Notes under the pieces: model-generated
What the model was told of the DNA's origin: nothing
Database searches by the model: none
The model's input: only the letters and a program-made list of their open reading frames with translations
Shown: in pieces, positions 8,701 to 15,210 of the stretch
Layout of the letters: each line of letters begins with the position of its first letter
Position numbering within the stretch: position 1 is the stretch's first letter
Source of the DNA: Tannerellaceae bacterium
GTDB taxonomy: Bacteria > Bacteroidota > Bacteroidia > Bacteroidales > Tannerellaceae
Assembly (NCBI GenBank): GCA_031279915.1
Contig: JAITHO010000070.1
Location: 1 to 15,210 of the forward strand
Direction: 5' to 3'
DNA length: 15,210 bases
Made by a program: the position numbers and the translations under genes

Positions 8701-9854
8701 CTGTTTCGATTGGGGATGTGGGTCAGGTAGGAAAATTCGCCCGTTTGCAGATCCATGCGATTCACTCCGCCTCCTTCGGTGGTGATCCATAGAAAGTCTT
8801 CGCTTTCGGCGAATCCGCTCACCAATTTGTTGTTCAGCGGACTTTCCAGCGGCGAAAAGTTTTTGAGCCATTCATTTTCGCTGAGGTTAATGTAGCACAC
8901 GCCTCCGGAGTAAGTTCCGAGCCATATATTTTGCTGCCGGTCTTCGTAGATGTCCCAAACCGAGTTGTTGGGCAATCCGAAGGGATTGGCGTCGGAGTGC
9001 CTGTGATGCGTATACCGTCCGCTTTCCGGATCGAGTATATACAAGCCTTTTTGGGTAGCGATCCAAACCGATCCATGCCTGTCGGTGCAAATCATCTTGG
9101 TAAGAACGTTGCCGTCGTTCTCTCGGTGAAAGAAGTTGTATTCGCGCTCTATCGCAGCCGTCGGAATGTCGATCTTCAGCAAACCGCGATTGGCCGCCAG
9201 CGCCCACAGCTTATTTCGGTAGCGGGAAATGCTCTGTATCTCCGTTTCCGCATCAAAAGAAAAGAAGAGGCTGAAGGCCTTCGCCTCGTAATCGTACCGG
9301 TAGATCTCCCGCTTCGAAGCGACAAACAAACTGACCTCATCGCCCGCATAAGAAATAATATCCAACAGCCGGTTCCCCTCGAACAAAGGCTCATACATAA
9401 GGGAAGAATCACGGACGGTTAGCGCCCCGTTAAGCATCATCCATAGTTTATTGTAGCGATCCGCATACAAATACGAAGCCACCTTGTCGGAAACTATCGC
9501 AAAATCATCCTTGAGCCGGTCGTAGGCAAAGAGTCCGTTGTTCGTTCCAACGAAAACGTTCCCCAGCTGATCAGTCCCAATGCTATTGAATCGGCGCGCT
9601 TTTCCCAGCGCAGGATTAAACTCGTTGAACGACAAATTATAATTCTTGTGCTCATAGCCGTCAAATCTGTACAAGGCCTTGTCGGTGATAAACCACATCG
9701 CCCCCTCCTTATCCTGCCGGATAGACGAGATTCCGCTATAATCAAATCCTCCTTCAGGAGAAAACGTTCTGAATCTGAACCCAGGATCCGCCTGCATCCA
9801 TGCCGGCCATATCCCCACGAAAACAACAATAAAACAAAGCGCTTTTTTGAACAT
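5724..9854 (-). CDS. Hybrid two-component system regulator (HTCS) next to susCD
   Basis: This 1376-residue one-chain sensor-regulator probably detects an oligomer in the periplasm and activates susCD. A signal peptide (residues 1-22, MFKKALCFIVVFVGIW to MQA) precedes a two-propeller periplasmic sensor made of Reg_prop-type repeats such as GNVFVGTNNGLFAYD (98-112), GSVWIATQKGLYILD (261-275) and DLWIGTIGSGLVKFN (532-546). A Y_Y_Y domain follows at about 690-758. A transmembrane helix lies at about 768-786. The kinase has phospho-acceptor H824 (SHDFRTPL), N-box N935/N939, G1 DTGIGIS (987-993) and G2 GTGIGL (1017-1022). The receiver has E1127/D1128, phospho-acceptor D1170, T1200 and K1222. An AraC-type HTH occupies about 1265-1371. 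All key residues are present. The start at 9854 was chosen because the signal peptide begins there; an upstream in-frame start at 9980 would translate the apparent promoter. The linker between kinase and receiver (about 1054-1120) is long and cysteine-containing (C1054, C1075, C1086). Confidence 0.95.
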   Translation of the reverse strand: MFKKALCFIVVFVGIWPAWMQADPGFRFRTFSPEGGFDYSGISSIRQDKEGAMWFITDKALYRFDGYEHKNYNLSFNEFNPALGKARRFNSIGTDQLGNVFVGTNNGLFAYDRLKDDFAIVSDKVASYLYADRYNKLWMMLNGALTVRDSSLMYEPLFEGNRLLDIISYAGDEVSLFVASKREIYRYDYEAKAFSLFFSFDAETEIQSISRYRNKLWALAANRGLLKIDIPTAAIEREYNFFHRENDGNVLTKMICTDRHGSVWIATQKGLYILDPESGRYTHHRHSDANPFGLPNNSVWDIYEDRQQNIWLGTYSGGVCYINLSENEWLKNFSPLESPLNNKLVSGFAESEDFLWITTEGGGVNRMDLQTGEFSYLTHIPNRNSLAYNNTKSLAFDSKQRLWIAMFRGGMDCYDTRTGKFRHFKHDPNDENSLITNDLRKIWLEGDSGLWIIYQSNRVVVSFYSFDNNRFTHYRLNDGYEFIHDMCRGANKVWLVAEKLYMIDVATREIGQFTLDSGTLNGQSICMDGNEDLWIGTIGSGLVKFNTKTSAFTVYDEILRRNAYSIFSICTDDENNIWMGTNNGLFKYEINSGAYMHFDKHDGIQGPVFYPNAAFRSKTGKLYFGGTNGFTQLNPALLSRNRQKPNVIFSEFYINNAPAIPPASEASRQEAASFPTHIILNHKQAGFGFKFSSDNYLTPEKNRFRYRLKGYDNNWTEARATERNAFFSKVPAGDYVFEISVANNDGLWNDAPASIRIKRLPEPWRSFPAYCIYIIMIALVVGLILRYYNKQKSLKMQLYLDAIDKEKKEDIHQSQLRFFTNVSHDFRTPLILIIAVLEKLRNGGEWKPDYGRILDNNANRLLGLVNELMDFRTIENDKMPLRVCQTDVNLFVKTIADDFKNFALQKGIKFRIRCDDKLPTLLYVDRNILEKIILNLLNNAFKYTEGGGEIIIETHAAPERFAARHGNSFTVKGDCPADQNFVIAVRDTGIGISKESINEVFERFYKVNTADFDSHLGTGIGLALVKSLVLLHKGILTIYSERGTGTDIVVQLPCDPTFYTEDHLEVGGFNGAPKCNKRPSTLPSHCMDSSMEITIASPDAKHTNALTTAVELSEEIFPSRKRILLVEDNDDLRHLIADALSDTFDVSEAANGAIACNMLKVAEPDLIISDIIMPEMDGIRLCRAVKSEPDLSHIPLILLTAKTGMESRLEGVDSGADMYFEKPVDSRLLCAYIHNIFSLRKKLQEYHAKNYFADTSKLAYNRHDKEFLKRFVDILEQNIDSSEIDIAYIASELGVSRSKLYTKIKGITGKSTVEFVLSYRLKKAAALLIENELSIKEIIEQVGIESQSYFSSSFKKEFGKPPSAFARKHSGKKEKV

Positions 9855-9995
9855 GATGGTACGATTTAAAAGTCGAAGTATAAGTAGAAGAAAGCAGAAG
9901 CAAAAGTCAAATGCAAATATAAGCGACAATGATATACAAGCGAAAAATGTTGTGCCGCCTCTACGGGATTCCGTAGGCAAAACAAAGGGAAGTTG
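9855..9995 (-). promoter_or_regulatory. Promoter region of the susCD-linked HTCS, -7 element TATATTTG
   Basis: Read on the minus strand, this 141-base AT-rich gap contains TATATTTG (plus-strand 9914-9921), a full match to the Bacteroidota -7 consensus TAnnTTTG, about 60 bases upstream of the HTCS ATG at 9854. A TTG lies upstream at 9937-9939, but the 15-base spacing is shorter than the usual 19 to 21, so the -33 element is uncertain. No strong ribosome binding site precedes the ATG, as is common in this phylum. This suggests the HTCS can be transcribed independently of the ATPase gene upstream. Confidence 0.5.
9961..9976 (-). terminator. Possible weak terminator hairpin after the ATPase gene
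   Basis: CTACGG (9961-9966) and CCGTAG (9971-9976) form a perfect 6-bp stem with a GATT loop, 20 bases downstream of the ATPase stop codon. On the minus strand a short T run (plus-strand A at 9943-9947) comes only about 13 bases after the stem, so this is not a canonical intrinsic terminator. It could still slow or end transcription before the HTCS promoter. Confidence 0.3.
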
Positions 9996-11330
9996 TTACA
10001 TCCGTTTCAAAATCTCCGGCAGGGCCGAAATCATGTAGAAGGGGAGATTGATGAGGCGGAAGGTCGTATTGTTTTGAGTTTTTAGCTCGTCGATGCCGTA
10101 TTTGCCTGTCCAAATTCGGATGGCGAGGTCGTGCGCGCTTTCGTTCATGAAGCTGTGCAGCGATTTCAGCCGCGCGTTATGCCCGCTTTTGATTTCGATG
10201 GGGATTATGCGTCCATCGAAGTAGTAAACCAAATCAACTTCGGCCGTACTTCCGCGTTTTGCTCGAACCCAGAAATTTTGCTTCGCACCAACGTCGTACG
10301 ACAGCGCTTTGAGCTCCTGGTAGGCTATTTGCTCGGCGGCTTTGCCTCGCCAGGTATCGAGCAGATCGGTCGATAGTATGTATTCGCGCTGAATCTTCGC
10401 AACGTAGTTTACTATGCCGGCATCGAGCCAAAAGAGCTTTGGGGATTTCCTCATATCCGATGCGGCCGGCATGACGGAGCTTGTGAGCGGGTATACGAGT
10501 TCGAGCAGCAGGGCTTTGCTCAGGGTGCGGAAAGCCTCGCCGGTTTCGCGGGCCTTGTAGGGCGATCCGGCAAAGTTGCCCAGCTTGATGGTTTCGCCGG
10601 CAAAGAGCCATCCCTCGTCGAGTATATATCGTATAACGGAAGCCTGCGTATTGTTCGAAGCATATTTCTCCACATCGTTTTTATATGCGTTCAGCAGCTC
10701 GTTATAGACTTTTGATAAGGCCGGAATGTTTTTGTTTTCGGCATAAAGAGCCACCACTTCCGGCATGCCGCCCGTCAGCGAATAGGCGCTGAAGCTTTTC
10801 ATCAGTTCGTCGTGAAAAGCCGGAGGTAATGTTGCGCTCTGCAACGGTTCAACGAAGCGCCCTCCGCCGGTAGCATGCAGGAACTCAACGAACGAACAGG
10901 GATGCAAGGCCATGTACTGCACCCGGCCAACGGGCAGCGAGATGCGCTTGTCGAGCAGAGTTTCGAGCAACGAGCAGGCGGCAATCACATGTATGTGGGG
11001 CATCTCCTCATAAAAATACCGCAAGAGGGCAACTGCATGCGACGAGTTTTGAATCTCGTCTATAAAAAGCAGGGTTTGGCCTTCGCGCTGCTCAATGTTG
11101 CAGTAGAGGAATAGTTGCGGAAGCAGATCCGCCACATTGTCGGTTGATTCAAAGATGCGAACGGCCGCCGATTTCTCGAGGTTAACCGAAAGGAAATTCT
11201 CGTACCGCTCGGCAAAATGACCGACGACTGTTGTTTTACCTACCTGACGGGCTCCGCGCAATATCAATGGCTTGCGGTACCTGTCCTTTGCCCAGCTGCT
11301 TAGTTCTTGCTCTATATTTCGTTTGAACAT
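9996..11330 (-). CDS. AAA_14 / DUF4143 family ATPase with C-terminal nuclease-like domain
   Basis: This 444-residue protein belongs to a widespread but poorly understood ATPase family. Walker A is GARQVGKT (26-33) and Walker B is TLLFIDE (86-92) with catalytic D91/E92. The segment VIAACSLLETLLDKRISLPVGRV (115-137) is the family sensor region, with cysteine where glycine is more usual (AAGSLLE). LTGGMPEVV (186-193 region) and LFWLDAGIVNYV (299-310) are also family features. The C-terminal DUF4143 region has a PD-(D/E)XK-like arrangement: E333 in KAAEQ, D366 in EVDLV, and E379-x-K381 in IEIKSG. The start at 11330 (MFKRNIEQEL) was chosen over an in-frame upstream start at 11384, which would overlap the upstream HTCS by 53 bases. 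The chosen ATG lies one base after that HTCS stop, so translational coupling is likely. No signal peptide or membrane helix is visible, so it is cytoplasmic. Its substrate and role are unknown; a role in the uptake locus is not implied by sequence, only by position. Confidence 0.9.
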   Translation of the reverse strand: MFKRNIEQELSSWAKDRYRKPLILRGARQVGKTTVVGHFAERYENFLSVNLEKSAAVRIFESTDNVADLLPQLFLYCNIEQREGQTLLFIDEIQNSSHAVALLRYFYEEMPHIHVIAACSLLETLLDKRISLPVGRVQYMALHPCSFVEFLHATGGGRFVEPLQSATLPPAFHDELMKSFSAYSLTGGMPEVVALYAENKNIPALSKVYNELLNAYKNDVEKYASNNTQASVIRYILDEGWLFAGETIKLGNFAGSPYKARETGEAFRTLSKALLLELVYPLTSSVMPAASDMRKSPKLFWLDAGIVNYVAKIQREYILSTDLLDTWRGKAAEQIAYQELKALSYDVGAKQNFWVRAKRGSTAEVDLVYYFDGRIIPIEIKSGHNARLKSLHSFMNESAHDLAIRIWTGKYGIDELKTQNNTTFRLINLPFYMISALPEILKRM

Positions 11331-11331
11331 A

Positions 11332-14300
11332 TTATGCTTTGGCGTTCGCTTTACGGTATTGCGTTGGCGTGAGGCCAAATTCATTCTTGAAGTTAAGGTT
11401 GAAATATTTGACGTCGCTGAAGCCTACGCGGTCGGAGATCTCGGATATGTTGTACTGCGTGTCTTTCAAAAGCTGCGCCGCCCGTTTGACGCGGAAGGAG
11501 CGGATAAATTCGCCGGGCGACAGGCCAATGATCGACTGGAATTTGCGCAGGAGCTGCCGGCGACTGAAGGATAGGGCGGCGGCAAGCTCGTCGACGGAAT
11601 ACTCCGAATTGTCCATGTTCTTCTCAACAACCATCAGGGCTTTCTTTATCAGTTCTTCGTCGAGGGAGGTTGCGGTGATGCTGCTGGGAGTGATCTCTAT
11701 TGTTTTGTGGAAGTTCTTGCGTCGCTTATCCTGCTGCTCGATGAGCATCTCGATGCGAGCCAGCAGAACGTCGAAGTTGAAGGGCTTGGCCAGGTATGAA
11801 TCGGCGCCGGCCTTGTAGCTTTCTATCTGCGATTCGTCGGAGATGCGTGCGGTAAGCAAGACGATGGGGATATGCGAAGTCTGTATGTCGGTTTTCAGTT
11901 GCTGACACATATCGAGGCCGTTCAGGATTGGCATCATGAGGTCGGATACGATCAGGTCGGGGAGTCGCTTTAGGGCAAGCTCTGAGCCTTCCCGTCCGTT
12001 GGCGGCCTGCAGTACGTTGAACTTCCCGCTGAGCTGCTCGGCGAGGAAGTGGCGGAGCTCAAGATTGTCTTCAACGATCAGCAGGGTCTTCTGCTGCCGG
12101 TTTAAGGTTGGCTGCAGGGCTGCGGCATTGCTGAGAGCATCGCCGCTTTCCAGAGAGGCTCCGGCCACTTGCAGATCGGTTGGGATGAAGAGGGTGAAGA
12201 TACTGCCATGTCCCACTTTGCTGCTGAGCATGATTTGTCCGCCATGCATCTCGGCGTATTCCTTCACTAAATGCAGCCCGACGCCCGTCCCTGTCTTATC
12301 GGGATCGTTGTTCTTGCTTTGGTAGAATCGTTCGAATATTATTTGCTGCTCATCGTTGGGAACTCCGCATCCTGAGTCGGCTATCTCCATGCGAACGAAC
12401 TCGCGCCCTTCCCGCTTGACCAGCCTTATGGCCGTAGAGATATATCCCTCTTCCGGAGTAAACTTGAGGGCGTTGGAGTATAGGTTATTTATGATCTTGC
12501 GGATCTTGCTTTTGTCGAATCCCATGAACACTTGCCCGACTTCGCTCTCGAAGGCGAACTGAATGGATCGGCTTTCGGCTACGTCCTTGAAGGCGGCGTA
12601 GATGTACTCGGCAAACTGCACAAAGTCGCTGCACGACAGCTCCAGCTTCTCGCCTCCCATTTCGAGCTTTCGGAAGTCGAGCAGTTGATTGATGAGCCCC
12701 AGCATCTGTTCGGCATTGCGGTAGATGGACGACAGCTTTTGCTTGAGACCTTCGTCGGCTATCTGACCGATCAGAGCGCCCAGAGGGGTCATGATTAAGG
12801 TTAGCGGAGTGCGGAACTCGTGTCCGATATTGGTGAAGAATCGGAGCTTGGTTTGTATCAGTTCCTCCGACTTCTCCTTGTCAAGCTGCACGACGCGGAG
12901 CTCGTTGCGGAGCCGTATGCGGTTTACGTAGAATCGCAAACCGGCGAAGAGTATCGCCAGCCAGACTATGGTATATCCGGCATACGCCCATGCTGTTTCA
13001 TAGAAAGCCGGCTTCTTGACTATGTGAAGGCGGGTGATCTCCTCGCTCCAGAGCCGGTTATCTCCGGTGGCCTTCACCAGGAAGTTATATTCGCCGCGCC
13101 GGAGCTGATTGTAAACGGCGAAGCTCCGTCCGGGCTCGGTATGTATCCATTGCCCATCAACGCCCTCCAGCTTGTAGGCATATCGGGTCTTGCCCGGATT
13201 GATATAATCGAATGACGAGAAGTTGATTTCCAGGTTGGATTCGCTCGGCAGGAGAACGAGCTTCTTGTGCCAGCTGGGATTCTCGCTGCCGGCTCCGCCC
13301 CGATAGATGGATGCTCCGTTGATCTTGATGTCGGTGATCGACGTCCTGACCTTCTTGCACGGCATATCCAGTTGCGCTGACGGAGCCAGCACGCATATCC
13401 CCTTGTTCCCTCCGAACACTATCGATCCGCTGCGGAGCTTTGTCATCGAATCTCCGTGCAGCGACGTCACCGCAAAGTCGCTCCAGGCATCATACTGCAC
13501 CGAGGCTCCCGTTTGCGGATCGAACTCAACGACCTGCTTGTCGCTCGAGATCCACACGCAGCCATTGTTCCCGGCGGCGACGCCTGAGATAACGAAGCGG
13601 TCAATGTTGGCCGTTTCGCTGTAGTCCGCGAACTGTTGCCGGGCTATGTCGTAACTGTACAGCTGGGTTTCATTAACGCAAAACCATAGCTGTCCATCGG
13701 TTCCGGCGGCAATGCAGGAAATGTTGTTGCCTGCAATCCGGCAGGAGCTCGTGTCGTAGCTCCTCACGGATATTTCATCGCCGATGCGAACTACTTGTAG
13801 CAAACCGTTGTCGGCGGTACTGAGCCAAAGGCCTCCGAAGCTATCCTCGGCCATGCCCGTTACGTTTCCGCATTGCCGGCCAACAACAGTCCACTGGCCC
13901 TTCTCGTAGGATAGCAGAACGTCGGCGGAGGCAGCCCATATCACTCCCTTGCTATCTTCGTGCAGGAACCTTATGGCCTGATTATTCCCAGGCAAGAAGG
14001 CTCGCAAGCTGGTTGTGCCGAGCAGGCTCACGCTCTTGCCCGACTTCCGCAAGCGGCAGATGTTCGGATCATAATCGGTTGCCACCCATATCTCTCCGGC
14101 AGCCGAGTTATAGCAGATGGCATTGGCCGCATTGATGTCGGGGATATTATCCAGCGGGCGGATGCTCGACGTCTCCGGATTCAGCACGAAGAGGCCGCGA
14201 CGGCTATGCTTGAGCCATAGCTCTCCCTCCTTATCCTCAAAAACCTTTACGATATTAGGAACCGATCCTGTTTGGCTTTTAATAAACTGCAGGTCGTAGT

Positions 14301-15210
14301 TCGTTGCCGGCGATCGCTTCGTATTAACCACAATCACCCCCATCTCGTACGTTCCTATCCACAGATTCCCCTCCCTATCCTTTATTATATCGGAGAAGAT
14401 ATTGGTCATATCATTTACGGGCGCCGCGAACTCATCAGCCATCGTCGCCGGATTCTCATCCGGATCGAACACAATCAGCCCTGCATACGACAAGGCCCAG
14501 AGATACCCGTTCACATCATCCTGCTCAAGGCCGAAAAATATATTCGACGAGAACTTACCGGCTGCCGGCGTTTGCACCCGCTCGTACATATCGCTTTGCC
14601 CAAGGCGTTCGGGATACATGCGGAAGATGCCGTCGCCCCAGGTGCAAACCCATAGCCCTCCGTCTCTGTCCTGAAATATTTTGTGAGGATTATTCTGCGG
14701 CCCAATCGGCGGATATGGGAGGAAGGAGTCGCTCGCCTTATCTAAGTAATATATCCCGTCCCTCCAAGTCGTCGCCCGCACAGTACCATCCTTGTCGATA
14801 TGTACGTTGCTTGCGCCTTCGCGGTACTTTTTCCGCAGCGTTCCGTCGAGGTTGTACAGATACAGTCCGTAATCAGAGCTCACCCACATTGCATCGCCGG
14901 CAAATTGCAGTTGCCTTATGGCCAATTGCCCCAGCAGAGCCACATCGACAAGCTTAATCGCATGGCTGCTCTGATCCAATATCAACGCCCCCTTTTGAGT
15001 GCCGATCCAGATATTATGGTTCAAAGTATCCTCCGCAAAACCTCCGGTAATATAATTAGATGCAAAGGTCGGATTGCCGAACTCCGACCGAAAGTAAGTC
15101 ATAGCATAGCCATCGTAGCGGCAAAATCCGTTGGTTGTTCCAATCCAGATAAAGCCCTCGCTGTCCTGAAACAATCGGTATCCGGTATTCGAAGGCAATT
15201 GTTTCGTAAT
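11332..15210 (-). CDS. Second hybrid two-component system regulator (HTCS), 5' partial
   Basis: The frame is open through the right edge, so the signal peptide and first propeller strands are missing; a TTG at 15198 is probably not the start, since the propeller motif LPSNTGYRLFQDSEGFIWIG is already under way there. Residue numbers here count from that TTG. Propeller repeats include GFIWIGTTNGFCRYD (15-29), GLWVCTWGDGIFRM (181-194), NLWIGTYEMGVIVVN (278-292) and GLWLSTADNG (456-465). A Y_Y_Y domain covers about 662-727 and a transmembrane helix about 735-757. The kinase has H793 (GHEFRTPLTLI), N-box N905/N909, G1 DSGCGVP (941-947, with C944 in place of the usual I) and G2 GTGVGL (970-975). 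The receiver has E1043/D1044, D1086, T1116 and K1138. The AraC-type HTH covers about 1182-1283. All required residues are present, so it should be active. Its target is not evident: the nearest downstream susCD pair already has its own HTCS. The ATPase gene follows after one base. Confidence 0.94.
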   Translation of the reverse strand: MTKQLPSNTGYRLFQDSEGFIWIGTTNGFCRYDGYAMTYFRSEFGNPTFASNYITGGFAEDTLNHNIWIGTQKGALILDQSSHAIKLVDVALLGQLAIRQLQFAGDAMWVSSDYGLYLYNLDGTLRKKYREGASNVHIDKDGTVRATTWRDGIYYLDKASDSFLPYPPIGPQNNPHKIFQDRDGGLWVCTWGDGIFRMYPERLGQSDMYERVQTPAAGKFSSNIFFGLEQDDVNGYLWALSYAGLIVFDPDENPATMADEFAAPVNDMTNIFSDIIKDREGNLWIGTYEMGVIVVNTKRSPATNYDLQFIKSQTGSVPNIVKVFEDKEGELWLKHSRRGLFVLNPETSSIRPLDNIPDINAANAICYNSAAGEIWVATDYDPNICRLRKSGKSVSLLGTTSLRAFLPGNNQAIRFLHEDSKGVIWAASADVLLSYEKGQWTVVGRQCGNVTGMAEDSFGGLWLSTADNGLLQVVRIGDEISVRSYDTSSCRIAGNNISCIAAGTDGQLWFCVNETQLYSYDIARQQFADYSETANIDRFVISGVAAGNNGCVWISSDKQVVEFDPQTGASVQYDAWSDFAVTSLHGDSMTKLRSGSIVFGGNKGICVLAPSAQLDMPCKKVRTSITDIKINGASIYRGGAGSENPSWHKKLVLLPSESNLEINFSSFDYINPGKTRYAYKLEGVDGQWIHTEPGRSFAVYNQLRRGEYNFLVKATGDNRLWSEEITRLHIVKKPAFYETAWAYAGYTIVWLAILFAGLRFYVNRIRLRNELRVVQLDKEKSEELIQTKLRFFTNIGHEFRTPLTLIMTPLGALIGQIADEGLKQKLSSIYRNAEQMLGLINQLLDFRKLEMGGEKLELSCSDFVQFAEYIYAAFKDVAESRSIQFAFESEVGQVFMGFDKSKIRKIINNLYSNALKFTPEEGYISTAIRLVKREGREFVRMEIADSGCGVPNDEQQIIFERFYQSKNNDPDKTGTGVGLHLVKEYAEMHGGQIMLSSKVGHGSIFTLFIPTDLQVAGASLESGDALSNAAALQPTLNRQQKTLLIVEDNLELRHFLAEQLSGKFNVLQAANGREGSELALKRLPDLIVSDLMMPILNGLDMCQQLKTDIQTSHIPIVLLTARISDESQIESYKAGADSYLAKPFNFDVLLARIEMLIEQQDKRRKNFHKTIEITPSSITATSLDEELIKKALMVVEKNMDNSEYSVDELAAALSFSRRQLLRKFQSIIGLSPGEFIRSFRVKRAAQLLKDTQYNISEISDRVGFSDVKYFNLNFKNEFGLTPTQYRKANAKA

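Noticed and set aside
9855..9980. N-terminal extension of the susCD-linked HTCS from an in-frame start at 9980
   Set aside because: The extra 42 residues come before a good signal peptide at MFKK and would be translated from the TATATTTG promoter-like region; the start at 9854 fits better.
11331..11384. Upstream in-frame start of the ATPase at 11384
   Set aside because: It would overlap the HTCS AraC domain, adds residues without family similarity, and the conserved family N-terminus begins at the ATG at 11330.

Overview
This window looks like a Bacteroidota chromosome, most likely order Bacteroidales. The evidence is a SusC/SusD outer-membrane uptake pair, two hybrid two-component system (HTCS) regulators that carry periplasmic propeller, kinase, receiver and AraC parts in one chain, AT-rich gene leaders without clear Shine-Dalgarno sites, and a TAnnTTTG-type -7 promoter element. 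A more precise taxonomic placement is not supportable from sequence alone.

All five genes lie on the minus strand, so transcription runs from high to low coordinates. From upstream to downstream they are: (1) an HTCS regulator open through the right edge (11332-15210, N-terminus outside the window); (2) an AAA_14/DUF4143 ATPase starting one base after the HTCS stop (9996-11330); (3) a second, complete HTCS regulator (5724-9854), preceded by a plausible own promoter; (4) a 508-base intergenic region holding a 41-bp tandem repeat array and the susC leader; (5) susC (1871-5215) and susD (104-1858), 12 bases apart; and (6) a strong rho-independent terminator just after susD (47-81), with a separate long palindrome at the left edge.

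The likely working model is a small polysaccharide/oligomer utilisation locus. SusD captures an extracellular ligand and SusC, a TonB-dependent channel, imports it. The adjacent HTCS senses a breakdown product in the periplasm and activates susCD from the cytoplasm. No glycoside hydrolase, lyase, peptidase, sulfatase or inner-membrane transporter lies in the window, and the terminator suggests the susCD transcript ends after susD, so degradative enzymes must be elsewhere and the substrate cannot be named. The second HTCS may control another locus or take part in the same response. The ATPase is an accessory gene whose role is unknown.

The least explained item is the 41-bp array between the HTCS and susC. 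Its minus strand has no stop codon in any of the three frames, one unit junction forms a perfect 8-bp inverted repeat, and the copies degrade progressively toward susC.
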